Origin: Bacteroidota bacterium
GTDB lineage: Bacteria; Bacteroidota; Bacteroidia; B-17B0; Aurantibacillaceae
Assembly: GCA_020162035.1 (NCBI GenBank)
Contig: JAIUNM010000005.1
Location: forward strand, 62,001-126,000
DNA: 64,000 nt
Reading direction: 5' to 3'
Shown here: in pieces, positions 1-8,367 of the stretch
How the letters are laid out: every line of letters begins with the position of its first letter
How positions within the stretch are numbered: position 1 is the first letter of the stretch
Notes under the pieces: model-generated
What the model saw: only the letters and a program-made list of their open reading frames with translations
Database searches by the model: none
What the model was told of the DNA's origin: nothing
Program-made: the position numbers and the translations under genes

Positions 1-2
1 GT

Positions 3-197
3 AAAACTAAAAGCATTAATTACATTACTGAAAATAAACAGAATTACAAGTTTACTTCAAGTTTTTTTAATGCGTTTGAAGAAATACTAATTGGCAAAAT
101 AACTGAAATTTTAAATTTTAATGGTTCATTTGAGCAAACTACAACCCTTGAAACATGTGCTTTTTGCTCTTATAATGGTATTTGTAATAAAATTTGA
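3..197 (+). CDS. C-terminal fragment of a PD-(D/E)XK/AddB-like Fe-S nuclease (5' truncated by window edge)
   Basis: An open frame enters from the left edge and stops with TGA at 195-197, leaving 64 residues. The tail reads ETCAFCSYNGICNKI. The spacing C-x2-C-x5-C is the Fe-S cluster signature that closes the nuclease domain of AddB-type and Cas4-type PD-(D/E)XK enzymes; the fourth cysteine and the active site would lie upstream. No start is visible. In this family the cluster staples the nuclease domain of helicase-nuclease recombination machinery. Assignment rests on the cysteine motif and its C-terminal position only, so AddB itself is an inference. Confidence 0.6.
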   Translation, partial: KTKSINYITENKQNYKFTSSFFNAFEEILIGKITEILNFNGSFEQTTTLETCAFCSYNGICNKI

Positions 198-224
198 AAT
201 ATAAATTTAAATTGCTTAAATTTG
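193..224 (+). promoter_or_regulatory. Bacteroidota-type promoter of the tRNA gene
   Basis: TTTG at 193-196 and TAAATTTG at 217-224 are separated by 20 nt, matching the Bacteroidota sigma consensus TTTG-N(about 19-20)-TAnnTTTG. Transcription would begin just before the mature tRNA 5' end at 235. The -33 element overlaps the stop codon of the upstream nuclease gene. Confidence 0.65.
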
Positions 225-234
225 CAATCCACTT

Positions 235-316
235 GCAGGTGTGGCGTAATTGGCAGCCGCGCCAGACTTAGGATCTGGTGCCGAAAGGCGTGGGGGTTCG
301 AGTCCCTTCACCTGTA
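235..316 (+). tRNA. tRNA-Leu (anticodon TAG)
   Basis: The acceptor stem GCAGGTG (235-241) pairs with CACCTGT (309-315), one G-T wobble, with A316 as discriminator. The anticodon arm is CCAGA-cttagga-TCTGG, giving anticodon TAG, which reads CTA and other CTN leucine codons. A long variable arm and a GGTTCGAGTCC T-arm fit a class II tRNA of 82 nt. CCA is not encoded. Confidence 0.95.
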
Positions 317-320
317 CAAA

Positions 321-350
321 AAAGCCGCTAAGTTTTTAGCGGCTTTTTTT
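321..350 (+). terminator. Rho-independent terminator after tRNA-Leu
   Basis: AGCCGCTAA (323-331) and TTAGCGGCT (336-344) form a 9-bp stem with a 4-nt loop, followed by a T run to 350. It lies 5 nt past the tRNA discriminator base. An A run precedes the stem, so it could work from both sides. Confidence 0.85.
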
Positions 351-354
351 AGGA

Positions 355-510
355 CTAGTCATCATCTTCTTTTTCAAGTTTTTTTATTTCATCTTTCGTT
401 TTTAACAAGTCGTCCCTCAAATAATCTGAAAGCATTGATATTAGAAAGCTTATTGAAAAAATAAGGTATAAAAATCTGCCGAAAAAGCAAAAAAGTCTTT
501 AGCTAAATTT
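355..510 (-). pseudogene. Possible small membrane protein or C-terminal gene remnant
   Basis: On the minus strand a frame of 51 codons is open from 510 to a TAG at 355-357. It encodes a hydrophobic stretch (about FYTLFFSISFLISMLSDYL) and then a charged tail rich in Lys, Glu and Asp (EIKKLEKEDDD). The only standard start is an ATG at 433-435, which gives just 26 residues and removes most of the hydrophobic part. This looks like the C-terminus of a membrane protein whose 5' end is gone, or a small protein with an unusual start. The family is not recognised. Confidence 0.25.
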
Positions 511-526
511 TATGAAGGCTTGATTT

Positions 527-575
527 CCTGCCTACAGCAGGCAGGTTTGGTTCTTTTGTATCAAGACAAAAGAAC
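527..575. repeat. Tandem pair of palindromes in intergenic DNA
   Basis: Two hairpins lie side by side. CCTGCCT (527-533) pairs with AGGCAGG (539-545) around a 5-nt loop. GTTCTTTTGT (550-559) pairs perfectly with ACAAAAGAAC (566-575) around a 6-nt loop. They sit between a tRNA and the 3' end of a minus-strand gene. Similar palindromes occur in intergenic DNA of many Bacteroidota, but whether this one is repeated in this genome cannot be seen here: there is no second copy in the window. Confidence 0.55.
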
Positions 576-642
576 GAAGACAATTTTAAAAATACTTTTT
601 GAGTGTCGTCAAACTATTCAGTTTCAAACAATAGAATATATT

Positions 643-1668
643 TTACATTAGCACACCATTTGTTGCTTTTATTGGCTGAGGTAAGTCTTTTTCTCCTATC
701 ATTTCTCGCAAATCAATTTCAATAGTTCTGCACATCGAAAGCATAGGTATTCCATGTGGCGTTCCCATAAAAGGGTTTTCGTGATAATCGCCAAGGTCTT
801 CCATAATAATATATATTAATCCTATTAACACAGAAATTGGTAAACTTAACCAATATAAACTAGGAGACGCTTTCATTAGCTCAGGAATTAAACTAAACGG
901 AAATAATGTGATAAAAGTGTACACAAAAAATTTACTCATACCTGAATAGTCTCTTGGAAATGGAAATTTTTTAATTCTTTCGTTTTGGCCTTGTAAGGTG
1001 TAAAAACTTTGAAGTGTTTCCTCAAGTTCGTTATGTTGTAATTGCGTTATGTATCCTTTATCATGCAGTTGAATCAAATCGCGCGACTGTTTATTAATTA
1101 GCTGAGTAGCTATATTTTTATAAGTAATCATTTCAGTATATTCATTCTCTGATAGAAATTTTTTTATGTCTTCAATATTTACGGCATCTGTTACTTGCCC
1201 TATTCCAAAATACTTTTGATACCTTCTGGCTGTTCTTCCTACTATTCCTTTATCGCCTAATTGTTCCCATGACATAGGTTCTAATAACTGTAATCTATGT
1301 ATATAAATCCATGCGAGGTGGCGATATATTAATTTTTGCTTCGTTTGTGCAACTTCATTCTCAGGCATACCCATATCTTTTCGTATATAAGAATCAATCA
1401 TCATGCCCCAACTACGACTGTCATTTATTATTCCACCCCAAATTTTTCTAGCTTCCCACATTCTATCGTAAGCTTGATTGTTTTTAAAACCAACAAAAAA
1501 AGCTACGGCTGTACCAACTATTGATACAGGCAACCAAGGCAAAGCTATATCTAAAAAACCGCGAGTGTATAGAAAAGCTATAGTGCCATGAACAGCAAAC
1601 AATGCCACAATGTATTTTGAAAGCCAACCAATTAATGATCTACGATTTAGGGTGCGTGTTACGAACAT
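643..1668 (-). CDS. Bestrophin-like / UPF0187 family membrane protein
   Basis: The 341-residue protein matches the bacterial bestrophin (UPF0187, YneE) family: start MFVTRTLNRRSLIGWL, a first transmembrane pair, then the typical FFVGFKNNQAYDRMWEARK segment, where bestrophins place their pore-lining helix and conserved NxAYxRWWEAR-type motif. A second hydrophobic pair follows near residues 245-290. Family members are pentameric inner-membrane ion channels; substrate ion is not predictable. The gene starts 20 nt after the stop of the antiporter gene, so it is probably the last gene of an operon with it. Confidence 0.88.
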   Translation of the reverse strand: MFVTRTLNRRSLIGWLSKYIVALFAVHGTIAFLYTRGFLDIALPWLPVSIVGTAVAFFVGFKNNQAYDRMWEARKIWGGIINDSRSWGMMIDSYIRKDMGMPENEVAQTKQKLIYRHLAWIYIHRLQLLEPMSWEQLGDKGIVGRTARRYQKYFGIGQVTDAVNIEDIKKFLSENEYTEMITYKNIATQLINKQSRDLIQLHDKGYITQLQHNELEETLQSFYTLQGQNERIKKFPFPRDYSGMSKFFVYTFITLFPFSLIPELMKASPSLYWLSLPISVLIGLIYIIMEDLGDYHENPFMGTPHGIPMLSMCRTIEIDLREMIGEKDLPQPIKATNGVLM

Positions 1669-1688
1669 TTTTATATTCTATGTTTTAT

Positions 1689-3272
1689 TTATAAATTAAA
1701 TCTAAGCCTTAATCGTTCTTCTTGATAATCTAAAATCATTAATTTTTTATGAATAATTTCTTCGTCGATTGAAGATTGCATTTTATTCATTTGAATTAAA
1801 TAATTTCTTTGTAAACTTATAAGCTTACAATAAATTTCTCCACCTGAAGCATCAATTTTAACTTCTTCCTCTTCGTATAATTGCTCTTTTAATGTTGTAA
1901 CAATGTTATGATACTTTCTTCTTTTTTGATCAGCTTCAGAAAAAATTTCATGAAGAAAATCTAACGAAACTTTAAGTAATTCTTTATCTATATCTAAAGC
2001 TACTTTATGTTCATGTTCTGGATAATCTAATTCAGGCAAATTGGCTTTTTTAATTAAAAAAGGCAGGGTTAACCCTTGTATAGTAAGTGTTAGAAGAATA
2101 ACAACAAACGTAATAAACAAAATTAAATTTCTTTGAGGAAATAATTCGCCATCATCTAAATAAATAGGTATAGATAAAGCAGCTGCAAGTGAAACCGCTC
2201 CGCGCATACCTGCCCAACCTAAAATTAAAGGGCCTTTTATGCCTGGATTATTGGGATCTGCAACATTTATAAATCTACGCATAATTAAAGTTGTTCCAAC
2301 GGCTCCAAAAGCACTAATAATTCTAATAAGAATTACAGCCGCTGTAATAATTACACTATAACCTATTGCAGTAGTTAATTTAATATCTCCTAAACCTTCA
2401 GTAATTTGCGGAAGATCAAGTCCAATAAGAATAAATACAATACCATTCAATAAAAAAATAAAACTTTGCCAAACATTAACTCCTCTTACCCTTGATGAAG
2501 AACTTAAAAACTCATATCGTTTTTGAGAAACAAATAAACCTCCAGCAACTACAGCCAAAACGCCCGAACCATGTATTTCTTCAGCTAAAATGTACATTAA
2601 ATAAGGCGTGATAAAAGTAATAATTACATCCATATTTGCATCAGTAGGTAAAATTTTGTGCAATTTGGTAAATAAAAACCCTAATAAAATTCCGCATCCT
2701 ACACCTCCAATAATCATCCATAAAAATTTTAAAGAAGCTTGCGCAACATCAAATTTACCTGTTGTAATTGCTAATACTGCAAATTGGATAATTATTAGAG
2801 AAGTAGCATCGTTAAGTAAGCTTTCTCCTTCTAAAATTGTTGACATACGTTTTGGTAATTTTACAAACTTTGTAATTGCGTTTACACTCACCGCATCGGG
2901 AGGAGAAATAATTCCTCCTAATAAAAAACCTAATGCTAATGTAAAACCAGGAATAAACCAATAAGCTGTATAAGCAACACTAAAAGCAGTAATAAAAACT
3001 ACAACAAAAGCAAAACTAAAAATTATTCTTCTCCATTTATACAATTCTCTTAATGAACAATACCATGCGGCTTCATAAAGTATTGGGGGCAAAAAAAGAA
3101 TAAAAATAATTTCAGGTTTTAAATTAATTTTTGGTAAACCAGGAATAAAACTAATTAGTAAACCTGCAAACACTAATAAAACAGGGTAAGCAACCATTAT
3201 TTTTTTTGCTATCATTATAACACCAATAATAATTAACAACAAGAATAATAATAACAAGAATCTTTCTTCCAT
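1689..3272 (-). CDS. CPA1-type Na+/H+ antiporter
   Basis: A 527-residue polytopic membrane protein with about 12 transmembrane segments in residues 1-420. It carries family signatures LGGIISPPDAVSV and LEGESLLNDATSLI, the paired Asp/Asn region of the ion-binding fold in NhaP/YjcE-type CPA1 exchangers, and GWAGMRGAVSLAAAL in a late helix. A charged cytoplasmic tail of about 100 residues follows and is predicted partly helical. It would exchange cytoplasmic Na+ (or K+) for protons. It lies 9 nt after the DUF1801 gene and 20 nt before the bestrophin gene, suggesting one ion-homeostasis operon. Confidence 0.9.
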   Translation of the reverse strand: MEERFLLLLFLLLIIIGVIMIAKKIMVAYPVLLVFAGLLISFIPGLPKINLKPEIIFILFLPPILYEAAWYCSLRELYKWRRIIFSFAFVVVFITAFSVAYTAYWFIPGFTLALGFLLGGIISPPDAVSVNAITKFVKLPKRMSTILEGESLLNDATSLIIIQFAVLAITTGKFDVAQASLKFLWMIIGGVGCGILLGFLFTKLHKILPTDANMDVIITFITPYLMYILAEEIHGSGVLAVVAGGLFVSQKRYEFLSSSSRVRGVNVWQSFIFLLNGIVFILIGLDLPQITEGLGDIKLTTAIGYSVIITAAVILIRIISAFGAVGTTLIMRRFINVADPNNPGIKGPLILGWAGMRGAVSLAAALSIPIYLDDGELFPQRNLILFITFVVILLTLTIQGLTLPFLIKKANLPELDYPEHEHKVALDIDKELLKVSLDFLHEIFSEADQKRRKYHNIVTTLKEQLYEEEEVKIDASGGEIYCKLISLQRNYLIQMNKMQSSIDEEIIHKKLMILDYQEERLRLRFNL

Positions 3273-3281
3273 ATTTAAATT

Positions 3282-3635
3282 TTAATAAAGCTCTATAGCT
3301 TTTTGCAATATGGCATTTATCTTTTTAATAGGCAAATCATTATTAGGGTCAAACAACATAATTTTAATATTTTTTCTTCCTTCGGCTAAAAGTAATTCAT
3401 CTTTTATTAACTTTCCTTTCATTATTGCAATATAAGGTTGTTTTAATTTTTTATGAAACCATAAATAACAAAACATTTTTCCTTTGAAATAAAAAAATGG
3501 GCAACCATATTTCCATTCTGGTGTAATTTGTTTATGTTGAGATAAAATAATATCTCGCAAAGCTAAATAACAACTTTTTAGTGACTCATTTTGTTGTATG
3601 TAAAAATTATCTAAAGGTGTTACTGAAAAACTCAT
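3282..3635 (-). CDS. DUF1801 domain protein
   Basis: A small cytoplasmic protein of 117 residues. The order PEWKYGCPFFYFKGKMFCYLWFHKK, then PYIAIMKG, then a C-terminal IKKINAILQKAI helix, is typical of DUF1801 (YdhG-like, iron-chaperone frataxin-like fold). Function in this family is poorly known; some members are annotated as iron chaperones by fold only. It is the first gene of a three-gene minus-strand run with the antiporter and bestrophin genes. No signal peptide or membrane segment. Confidence 0.8.
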   Translation of the reverse strand: MSFSVTPLDNFYIQQNESLKSCYLALRDIILSQHKQITPEWKYGCPFFYFKGKMFCYLWFHKKLKQPYIAIMKGKLIKDELLLAEGRKNIKIMLFDPNNDLPIKKINAILQKAIELY

Positions 3636-3690
3636 TTAAAAAATAAATAAAGATTTTTTTTATAAATTAAACACTTATTGCAAAACAAAA

Positions 3691-3716
3691 TCGCTAGCTA
3701 TTTAGCGGCTTTTTTA
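3691..3716 (-). terminator. Probable bidirectional terminator hairpin
   Basis: CGCTA (3692-3696) and TAGCG (3703-3707) form a short stem with a 6-nt loop. It is flanked by GC then a T run on the plus strand, and by ATTTTGTTTT on the minus strand. It lies right after the stop of the giant gene at 3720 and would end its transcript. The 5-bp stem is weak. Confidence 0.4.
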
Positions 3717-3719
3717 CTA

Positions 3720-6700
3720 TTATTCCTCTTCTGTTTCTTTCTTTTCTTCGTTGTTGTAAGCGCCTTTCATTTTTAATTCTCTTAAAAATTTATCTTTCCG
3801 CCCACGAGCATAATCAAATTTAAAACCAGGTCCTTTTTCAACATCCATTTTTTTAGCTTTGCTTTTCATTTCTTTTAATTCTTTATTAAAGCTTTCGTTA
3901 CTACTTTCAACTAACAACACGCCATTGTTGTATGTAAAAAAATACCAAGTTAAACCGTCAGGCTCTAAATAAATATTAAATATGTCTTTATCTTTTGCTC
4001 TACTTTTTTTAACTTCAACAATACTGTTAGGTAAAAATCTAAATATCTCTGTTTTACCAATATTGCCAACTCCTATGTTGCCATTTGATAAATAAGATTT
4101 TGTTTTTGAGTTAAATTCAAGTGATACATTATTTAATACTAATGGTTTTTCTAACTCGTCAGGAAATTTTTTAAAATTACCGTATAAATTTAATTCTGAT
4201 AGCGCTCTATCTCCGCGTTCTTTTCCTAATAATTCTATTAAACCGTGGTTAAACAAATCACCCTCAAACGGAGTTGGGGTAAGATTTCCTAAGTAAATTT
4301 CAAAATCTTTAGCCATCTTTTTTGTTAACCCATTATCAAAAAAGAAATCAAAAATCATCATTAAATTAAATGATGCGCTATCGTTAACTGTACTATGGGC
4401 TGCATTTCCTATACAATTTAGTTTTACTTGACCTAAATCTTTACTTAAATTGTATTTTCCTTCGGTATTTACAACACAATTTTCGGTATTTAAGCTCACA
4501 TAATTACCTGGCAAACTCATCTCGGCAAGTTTTTCTTTATTTGAGATTTCATACATTTGGTTTTCTTTATCGTAACTTAACACACCATCAGCTTCAATAA
4601 TATCTTTACTACTACGTGCGCCTTGTAAAGAAAGAAATACAGAAAACACTTTATTTGTATCTGGATTAAAAAACAATCCAGTTCCAACAGCTGCGCCATT
4701 AATATCTGCTGCGGCTTTATCTATTGGAATTAAAATATCTTTGGGGTTTATTTCGCCGCTAAATTTTAAATACGATTTGCCAATTTTATTACAATTGTGA
4801 ACAATTTTAGTTCCTCCATTAAAGGTTAAAAATTGTTGTGTTGCTTGTAAGTAAACTTTTCCGGCAAAACTAAAGTAATCGTTAAATTTAAAATTAGCTT
4901 TTTCTGATATTTCACCCTCACTAATTGTTTGGCCAGAAGTATCGGGTTTTATTGTTTTGAAATTAATTAAATACGGTTTTTCGTTTTCATCAATATATTG
5001 ATACTCTCCGCTTGCTAAATAACTTCTTCTGCCATAAATATTAGTTGTTGCATTTCTAATATTATGAAATTTAGTTACTGTATTTGCAAGGATTCCGGAT
5101 CTTCTCAAAGTATCCATAACAGCATTTTTAAATATTTTTACATCGCCATTATCAGGAAATACACGAGCATCGGCCACATCTATAAAAGGTACATTTTTAC
5201 ATTCAATAATATATTTTCGTAAATTATATTTTGCTCCAGGTGCAAAAAATCGTAACGAATCTTGCTTTGGATGCACACTTATAAATTGAGGTCCTTCTAA
5301 ATCTAACCCGCTTTCAGTAGATGCGTCAACATCTATTTTCTTTTGCGAATCACCTAACTCTATATCTTCGGCATCCATAAACCATTTAAATCTATCCATG
5401 TAGGCTATGTATTGATTTTTATCAAACTTAACGTAACTTCCCTTACCGTTAGATATAAATTCTCCTTCTCGTTTATCAAAATCTATTTTTGAGTTAACGT
5501 TTACTGTACTAAACGTAAAGCCCTCTTCATCAAATGCTTTTAAGTGAAAGTTAGAAGTATCGCTAAAAAAACGTCGTTTAACAAATAATATTTTACCAGC
5601 TGATAAATCCGCTTTTTCAAAATCTACTTTTCCGTTTCCGGTTAATTCTTTGTTTGTTAAATCGTACCTTCCTCTAAAACTTACTCGTTCTTTATAAGCT
5701 TTAAATGGTGTACGTGTATTATATGCTTGCAAAACCTCGTTGTAAGGCATAAAATGCAATCTAACAGTATCTGCGTGTACAACAGGAAATTCAGGTGAAT
5801 CACCCTCTTTAATATCATAAGTAGTTGCAACACCATTTGCACTATCAGGAAAAAATATTAAATCTGGAACAACCGAATGGCTACTGCTAAAATCTAACTC
5901 CCCGCCACCACGTAGGCCTTTATTACTTAATCGTATTTCATTATTGTATTTTGCTTTTCCACCATAAGCATCAAACCCTCCCGGAGGAGTTTGCCTAATA
6001 AACCCAAGCGAATAGTCTTTTTGCAAGGTTAACGTTTCTTTAAATGTTGGAAAAATTCCTGCTGATGAAAAATTACCTTCAAAACGCAAGCCTTCGTTTC
6101 TAAAATTATCTAAGCTATCAATGTTAAATGGGTCGAGCTTAAAATAAAATTTATCTCTATTGTAAACTCCTTTAAATATTGTTCGTTTATCGTAATAGGT
6201 ATAACTTTCTTTAAAGCTTGTAAAGCTTGGAAATGTAGGGGCTTTATTGTATCCGCTTTTGTTTTTTGGTGCATCTATTCTTAATTCTCCATTTACATTT
6301 TCAATTAAAGTTTGTACTTTTTTAAAAGGAATGTTGCCATTAATATCGGGTTCAAAAGCCTCAACATAAATTTTAATAGAATCAATGGTTTTCATGCTTA
6401 TTTTAAAAGCATCGTAATCAAAAATATAATCTTTACCCACAAATTCAAATTTACCAGATGCTACGGTACCACTAAAATCAAGCCTTCTGTTTTTCTTTAA
6501 AACAATTTCGCCATTTTTAGGAAATATAAAAACTTTTTGAGTATCGCTTAATAAAACAGATTTAACACCTCTTACAGTAATATCATAATTCATTAAATTC
6601 ATTGTGGCATTATCTTGCCCTGGTAATACAGAGTGTAAAGTGATAATGTCATAATCATGTTTATGTTTACCATTATCTGCAAATTCAAACAATTTATTTT

Positions 6701-8219
6701 TAACAGTAATAACATCGGTTTGTGGGTCGAAATAAATTAAACCAAAAATTGCCATTTTAAATATTACTGGCCTTAAATCGTTAGCTAACCATTTCATATA
6801 TTTTGCTAACTCAACAACAGTAAATTTTTGTGGTTTATTACTTGCATTATAATAATCTATTATTTTTAAAACCGGACTAACATTCTCCATGCCTTTAATT
6901 GCATCGGCTTTAGCCTTTGTGTAAAAATCTTGTGATTCAAAATAGGCTTCGCCTTGAAAATTAGTTGGTAAAAAATTAAATTGCATTAAAGGTTCGTCAA
7001 TATTCCATACTAATTGTTCAAAATGCATATCCATTTTATGAAATGTATTTGAAAAAGGTGTTTTTTGTAAACCATCATCGCCTCTTAAAATGGTAATTCT
7101 TCTTTTTTCTACTTGGTATAAAAAACTTAATCCAGAATGGTAAATTGAATCTTTTTCAAGGAAAAATTTAATAACGCCTGGGCTTGCAGCAATTTTTTCT
7201 TTACTCATTGAAAATGCGTTTGCGGCAACCTCTAAAAACTTAACGCCATTACGTTTAAAAATAATTTTTGCGGCATTTACGCCAGTTCCCGAACCCACAA
7301 ATTTATCGCCTCGCATGCCAAAACCGCCCTCATAATCAACATCTGGGTATATGTTTTTGCGTGTAATTCTTTTACTATATGAGTCAAATTGAGGGTATGT
7401 TCCTTCTTTATTTTGCGTAATAATTCTATCGCTTAATTTTCCTAACTCGGGTTTATCAAAATATTGTTTCCCTGTAAAAGTTGCACTATCACTAGTATAA
7501 TTTCCTGTTTTACAATCAATAGTATAGCGTTTTAATGTTGCAAAAACGTCGTCTGTTAATCCTGCTCGTTCCCAACTTACTTTACCAGTTTTCCCTACAA
7601 ATTTTCCATTAACCGGGTAGTAAATACCATTTGTAGATTCAATGGCAATACTATCTCCGCGAGGGTTAATCCCTACTAATGTTATATTATTAAAAACAAC
7701 TTTAGGTAAAGAATCGTATTCAAACTTATAATTAGCTTCTACAGAGTAATAAACATAACTTGATGTTTTATAAAACACATTATCTTTAAAAATGTTTTCA
7801 CTCATTTCAAAATATTCTTCTACTCCTCTAATGCTTTTAGCTTTTAAAAATTTATCAACGCAAACTTGCCAATTCTTAAAATTTTGCGCGTCTTGTTTTG
7901 TTTCTATGAAATTAACTAATGTGTTTAAATAACTTACAAAGTATGGATTAGGTTTCATGCGCTTTGCTAACATTGCATTTGCTGTATTAATTGCAACTTC
8001 TTTAAAATAACCAGCAATGTAATTTTCTTTCCAAAGCTCATCAAACTTTGTCATGTATTGCATGGCTTCTACTTTATTTACGGAATTATCCATAAAATAT
8101 GCGCCTAATTCTTTAATAAACTTTGTTGTATCATTTGCAAAGTGTGTAAATTTTTGCGCTTTAGAAAATAAACTTAAAAAAGTAAAAAGAATAACAAACT
8201 TATAATAACGTTTTAGCAT
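3720..8219 (-). CDS. Giant exported beta-rich protein, function unknown
   Basis: About 1,499 residues from ATG at 8219. The N-terminus MLKRYYKFVILFTFLSLFSKAQ is a clear signal peptide. An upstream in-frame TTG at 8240 is rejected because it lies inside the -7 promoter box. After a helical first 130 residues the rest is dominated by short alternating strands with recurrent segments such as FTGKQYFDKPELGKL, GELDFSSSH, GNGKVDFEKADLS and GRRSYLASGEYQYIDENEK. Such long strand arrays are seen in LptA/OstA-like and TamB-like envelope proteins, but I do not recognise the family. The tail (last 90 residues) is charged, with no T9SS sorting domain. It stands alone, next to radA in divergent orientation. 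A periplasmic or outer-membrane scaffold role is only an inference. Confidence 0.75.
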   Translation of the reverse strand: MLKRYYKFVILFTFLSLFSKAQKFTHFANDTTKFIKELGAYFMDNSVNKVEAMQYMTKFDELWKENYIAGYFKEVAINTANAMLAKRMKPNPYFVSYLNTLVNFIETKQDAQNFKNWQVCVDKFLKAKSIRGVEEYFEMSENIFKDNVFYKTSSYVYYSVEANYKFEYDSLPKVVFNNITLVGINPRGDSIAIESTNGIYYPVNGKFVGKTGKVSWERAGLTDDVFATLKRYTIDCKTGNYTSDSATFTGKQYFDKPELGKLSDRIITQNKEGTYPQFDSYSKRITRKNIYPDVDYEGGFGMRGDKFVGSGTGVNAAKIIFKRNGVKFLEVAANAFSMSKEKIAASPGVIKFFLEKDSIYHSGLSFLYQVEKRRITILRGDDGLQKTPFSNTFHKMDMHFEQLVWNIDEPLMQFNFLPTNFQGEAYFESQDFYTKAKADAIKGMENVSPVLKIIDYYNASNKPQKFTVVELAKYMKWLANDLRPVIFKMAIFGLIYFDPQTDVITVKNKLFEFADNGKHKHDYDIITLHSVLPGQDNATMNLMNYDITVRGVKSVLLSDTQKVFIFPKNGEIVLKKNRRLDFSGTVASGKFEFVGKDYIFDYDAFKISMKTIDSIKIYVEAFEPDINGNIPFKKVQTLIENVNGELRIDAPKNKSGYNKAPTFPSFTSFKESYTYYDKRTIFKGVYNRDKFYFKLDPFNIDSLDNFRNEGLRFEGNFSSAGIFPTFKETLTLQKDYSLGFIRQTPPGGFDAYGGKAKYNNEIRLSNKGLRGGGELDFSSSHSVVPDLIFFPDSANGVATTYDIKEGDSPEFPVVHADTVRLHFMPYNEVLQAYNTRTPFKAYKERVSFRGRYDLTNKELTGNGKVDFEKADLSAGKILFVKRRFFSDTSNFHLKAFDEEGFTFSTVNVNSKIDFDKREGEFISNGKGSYVKFDKNQYIAYMDRFKWFMDAEDIELGDSQKKIDVDASTESGLDLEGPQFISVHPKQDSLRFFAPGAKYNLRKYIIECKNVPFIDVADARVFPDNGDVKIFKNAVMDTLRRSGILANTVTKFHNIRNATTNIYGRRSYLASGEYQYIDENEKPYLINFKTIKPDTSGQTISEGEISEKANFKFNDYFSFAGKVYLQATQQFLTFNGGTKIVHNCNKIGKSYLKFSGEINPKDILIPIDKAAADINGAAVGTGLFFNPDTNKVFSVFLSLQGARSSKDIIEADGVLSYDKENQMYEISNKEKLAEMSLPGNYVSLNTENCVVNTEGKYNLSKDLGQVKLNCIGNAAHSTVNDSASFNLMMIFDFFFDNGLTKKMAKDFEIYLGNLTPTPFEGDLFNHGLIELLGKERGDRALSELNLYGNFKKFPDELEKPLVLNNVSLEFNSKTKSYLSNGNIGVGNIGKTEIFRFLPNSIVEVKKSRAKDKDIFNIYLEPDGLTWYFFTYNNGVLLVESSNESFNKELKEMKSKAKKMDVEKGPGFKFDYARGRKDKFLRELKMKGAYNNEEKKETEEE

Positions 8220-8237
8220 AAATAAATTTAATAAAAC

Positions 8238-8245
8238 CAAATATA
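8238..8245 (-). promoter_or_regulatory. -7 promoter box (TATATTTG) of the giant exported protein gene
   Basis: On the minus strand TATATTTG matches TAnnTTTG and lies 18 nt before the ATG at 8219. Its last three bases are the TTG that would otherwise be taken as an upstream start. Confidence 0.55.
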
Positions 8246-8355
8246 AGGTTTTGAAAACAAAACATAAAACAAAGCGTTGTTGATTAATTAAATTTAATTA
8301 ACCTTTTAAAAATACAATGCTACAATTTATAGCTACACACTACTATTTTAAAAAG

Positions 8356-8363
8356 TAACTTTG
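8356..8363 (+). promoter_or_regulatory. -7 promoter box (TAACTTTG) of radA
   Basis: TAACTTTG fits TAnnTTTG and ends only 4 nt before the radA ATG at 8368, implying a leaderless or very short-leader transcript. No clear -33 TTTG is seen at the usual distance. Confidence 0.5.
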
Positions 8364-8367
8364 TTTT

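Noticed and set aside
222-464. An 80-codon plus-strand open frame over the tRNA
   Set aside because: It runs through tRNA-Leu and its terminator, so it is not a gene.
8220-8240. Upstream TTG start for the giant exported protein
   Set aside because: The TTG is part of the TATATTTG promoter box, and the ATG at 8219 gives a better signal peptide.
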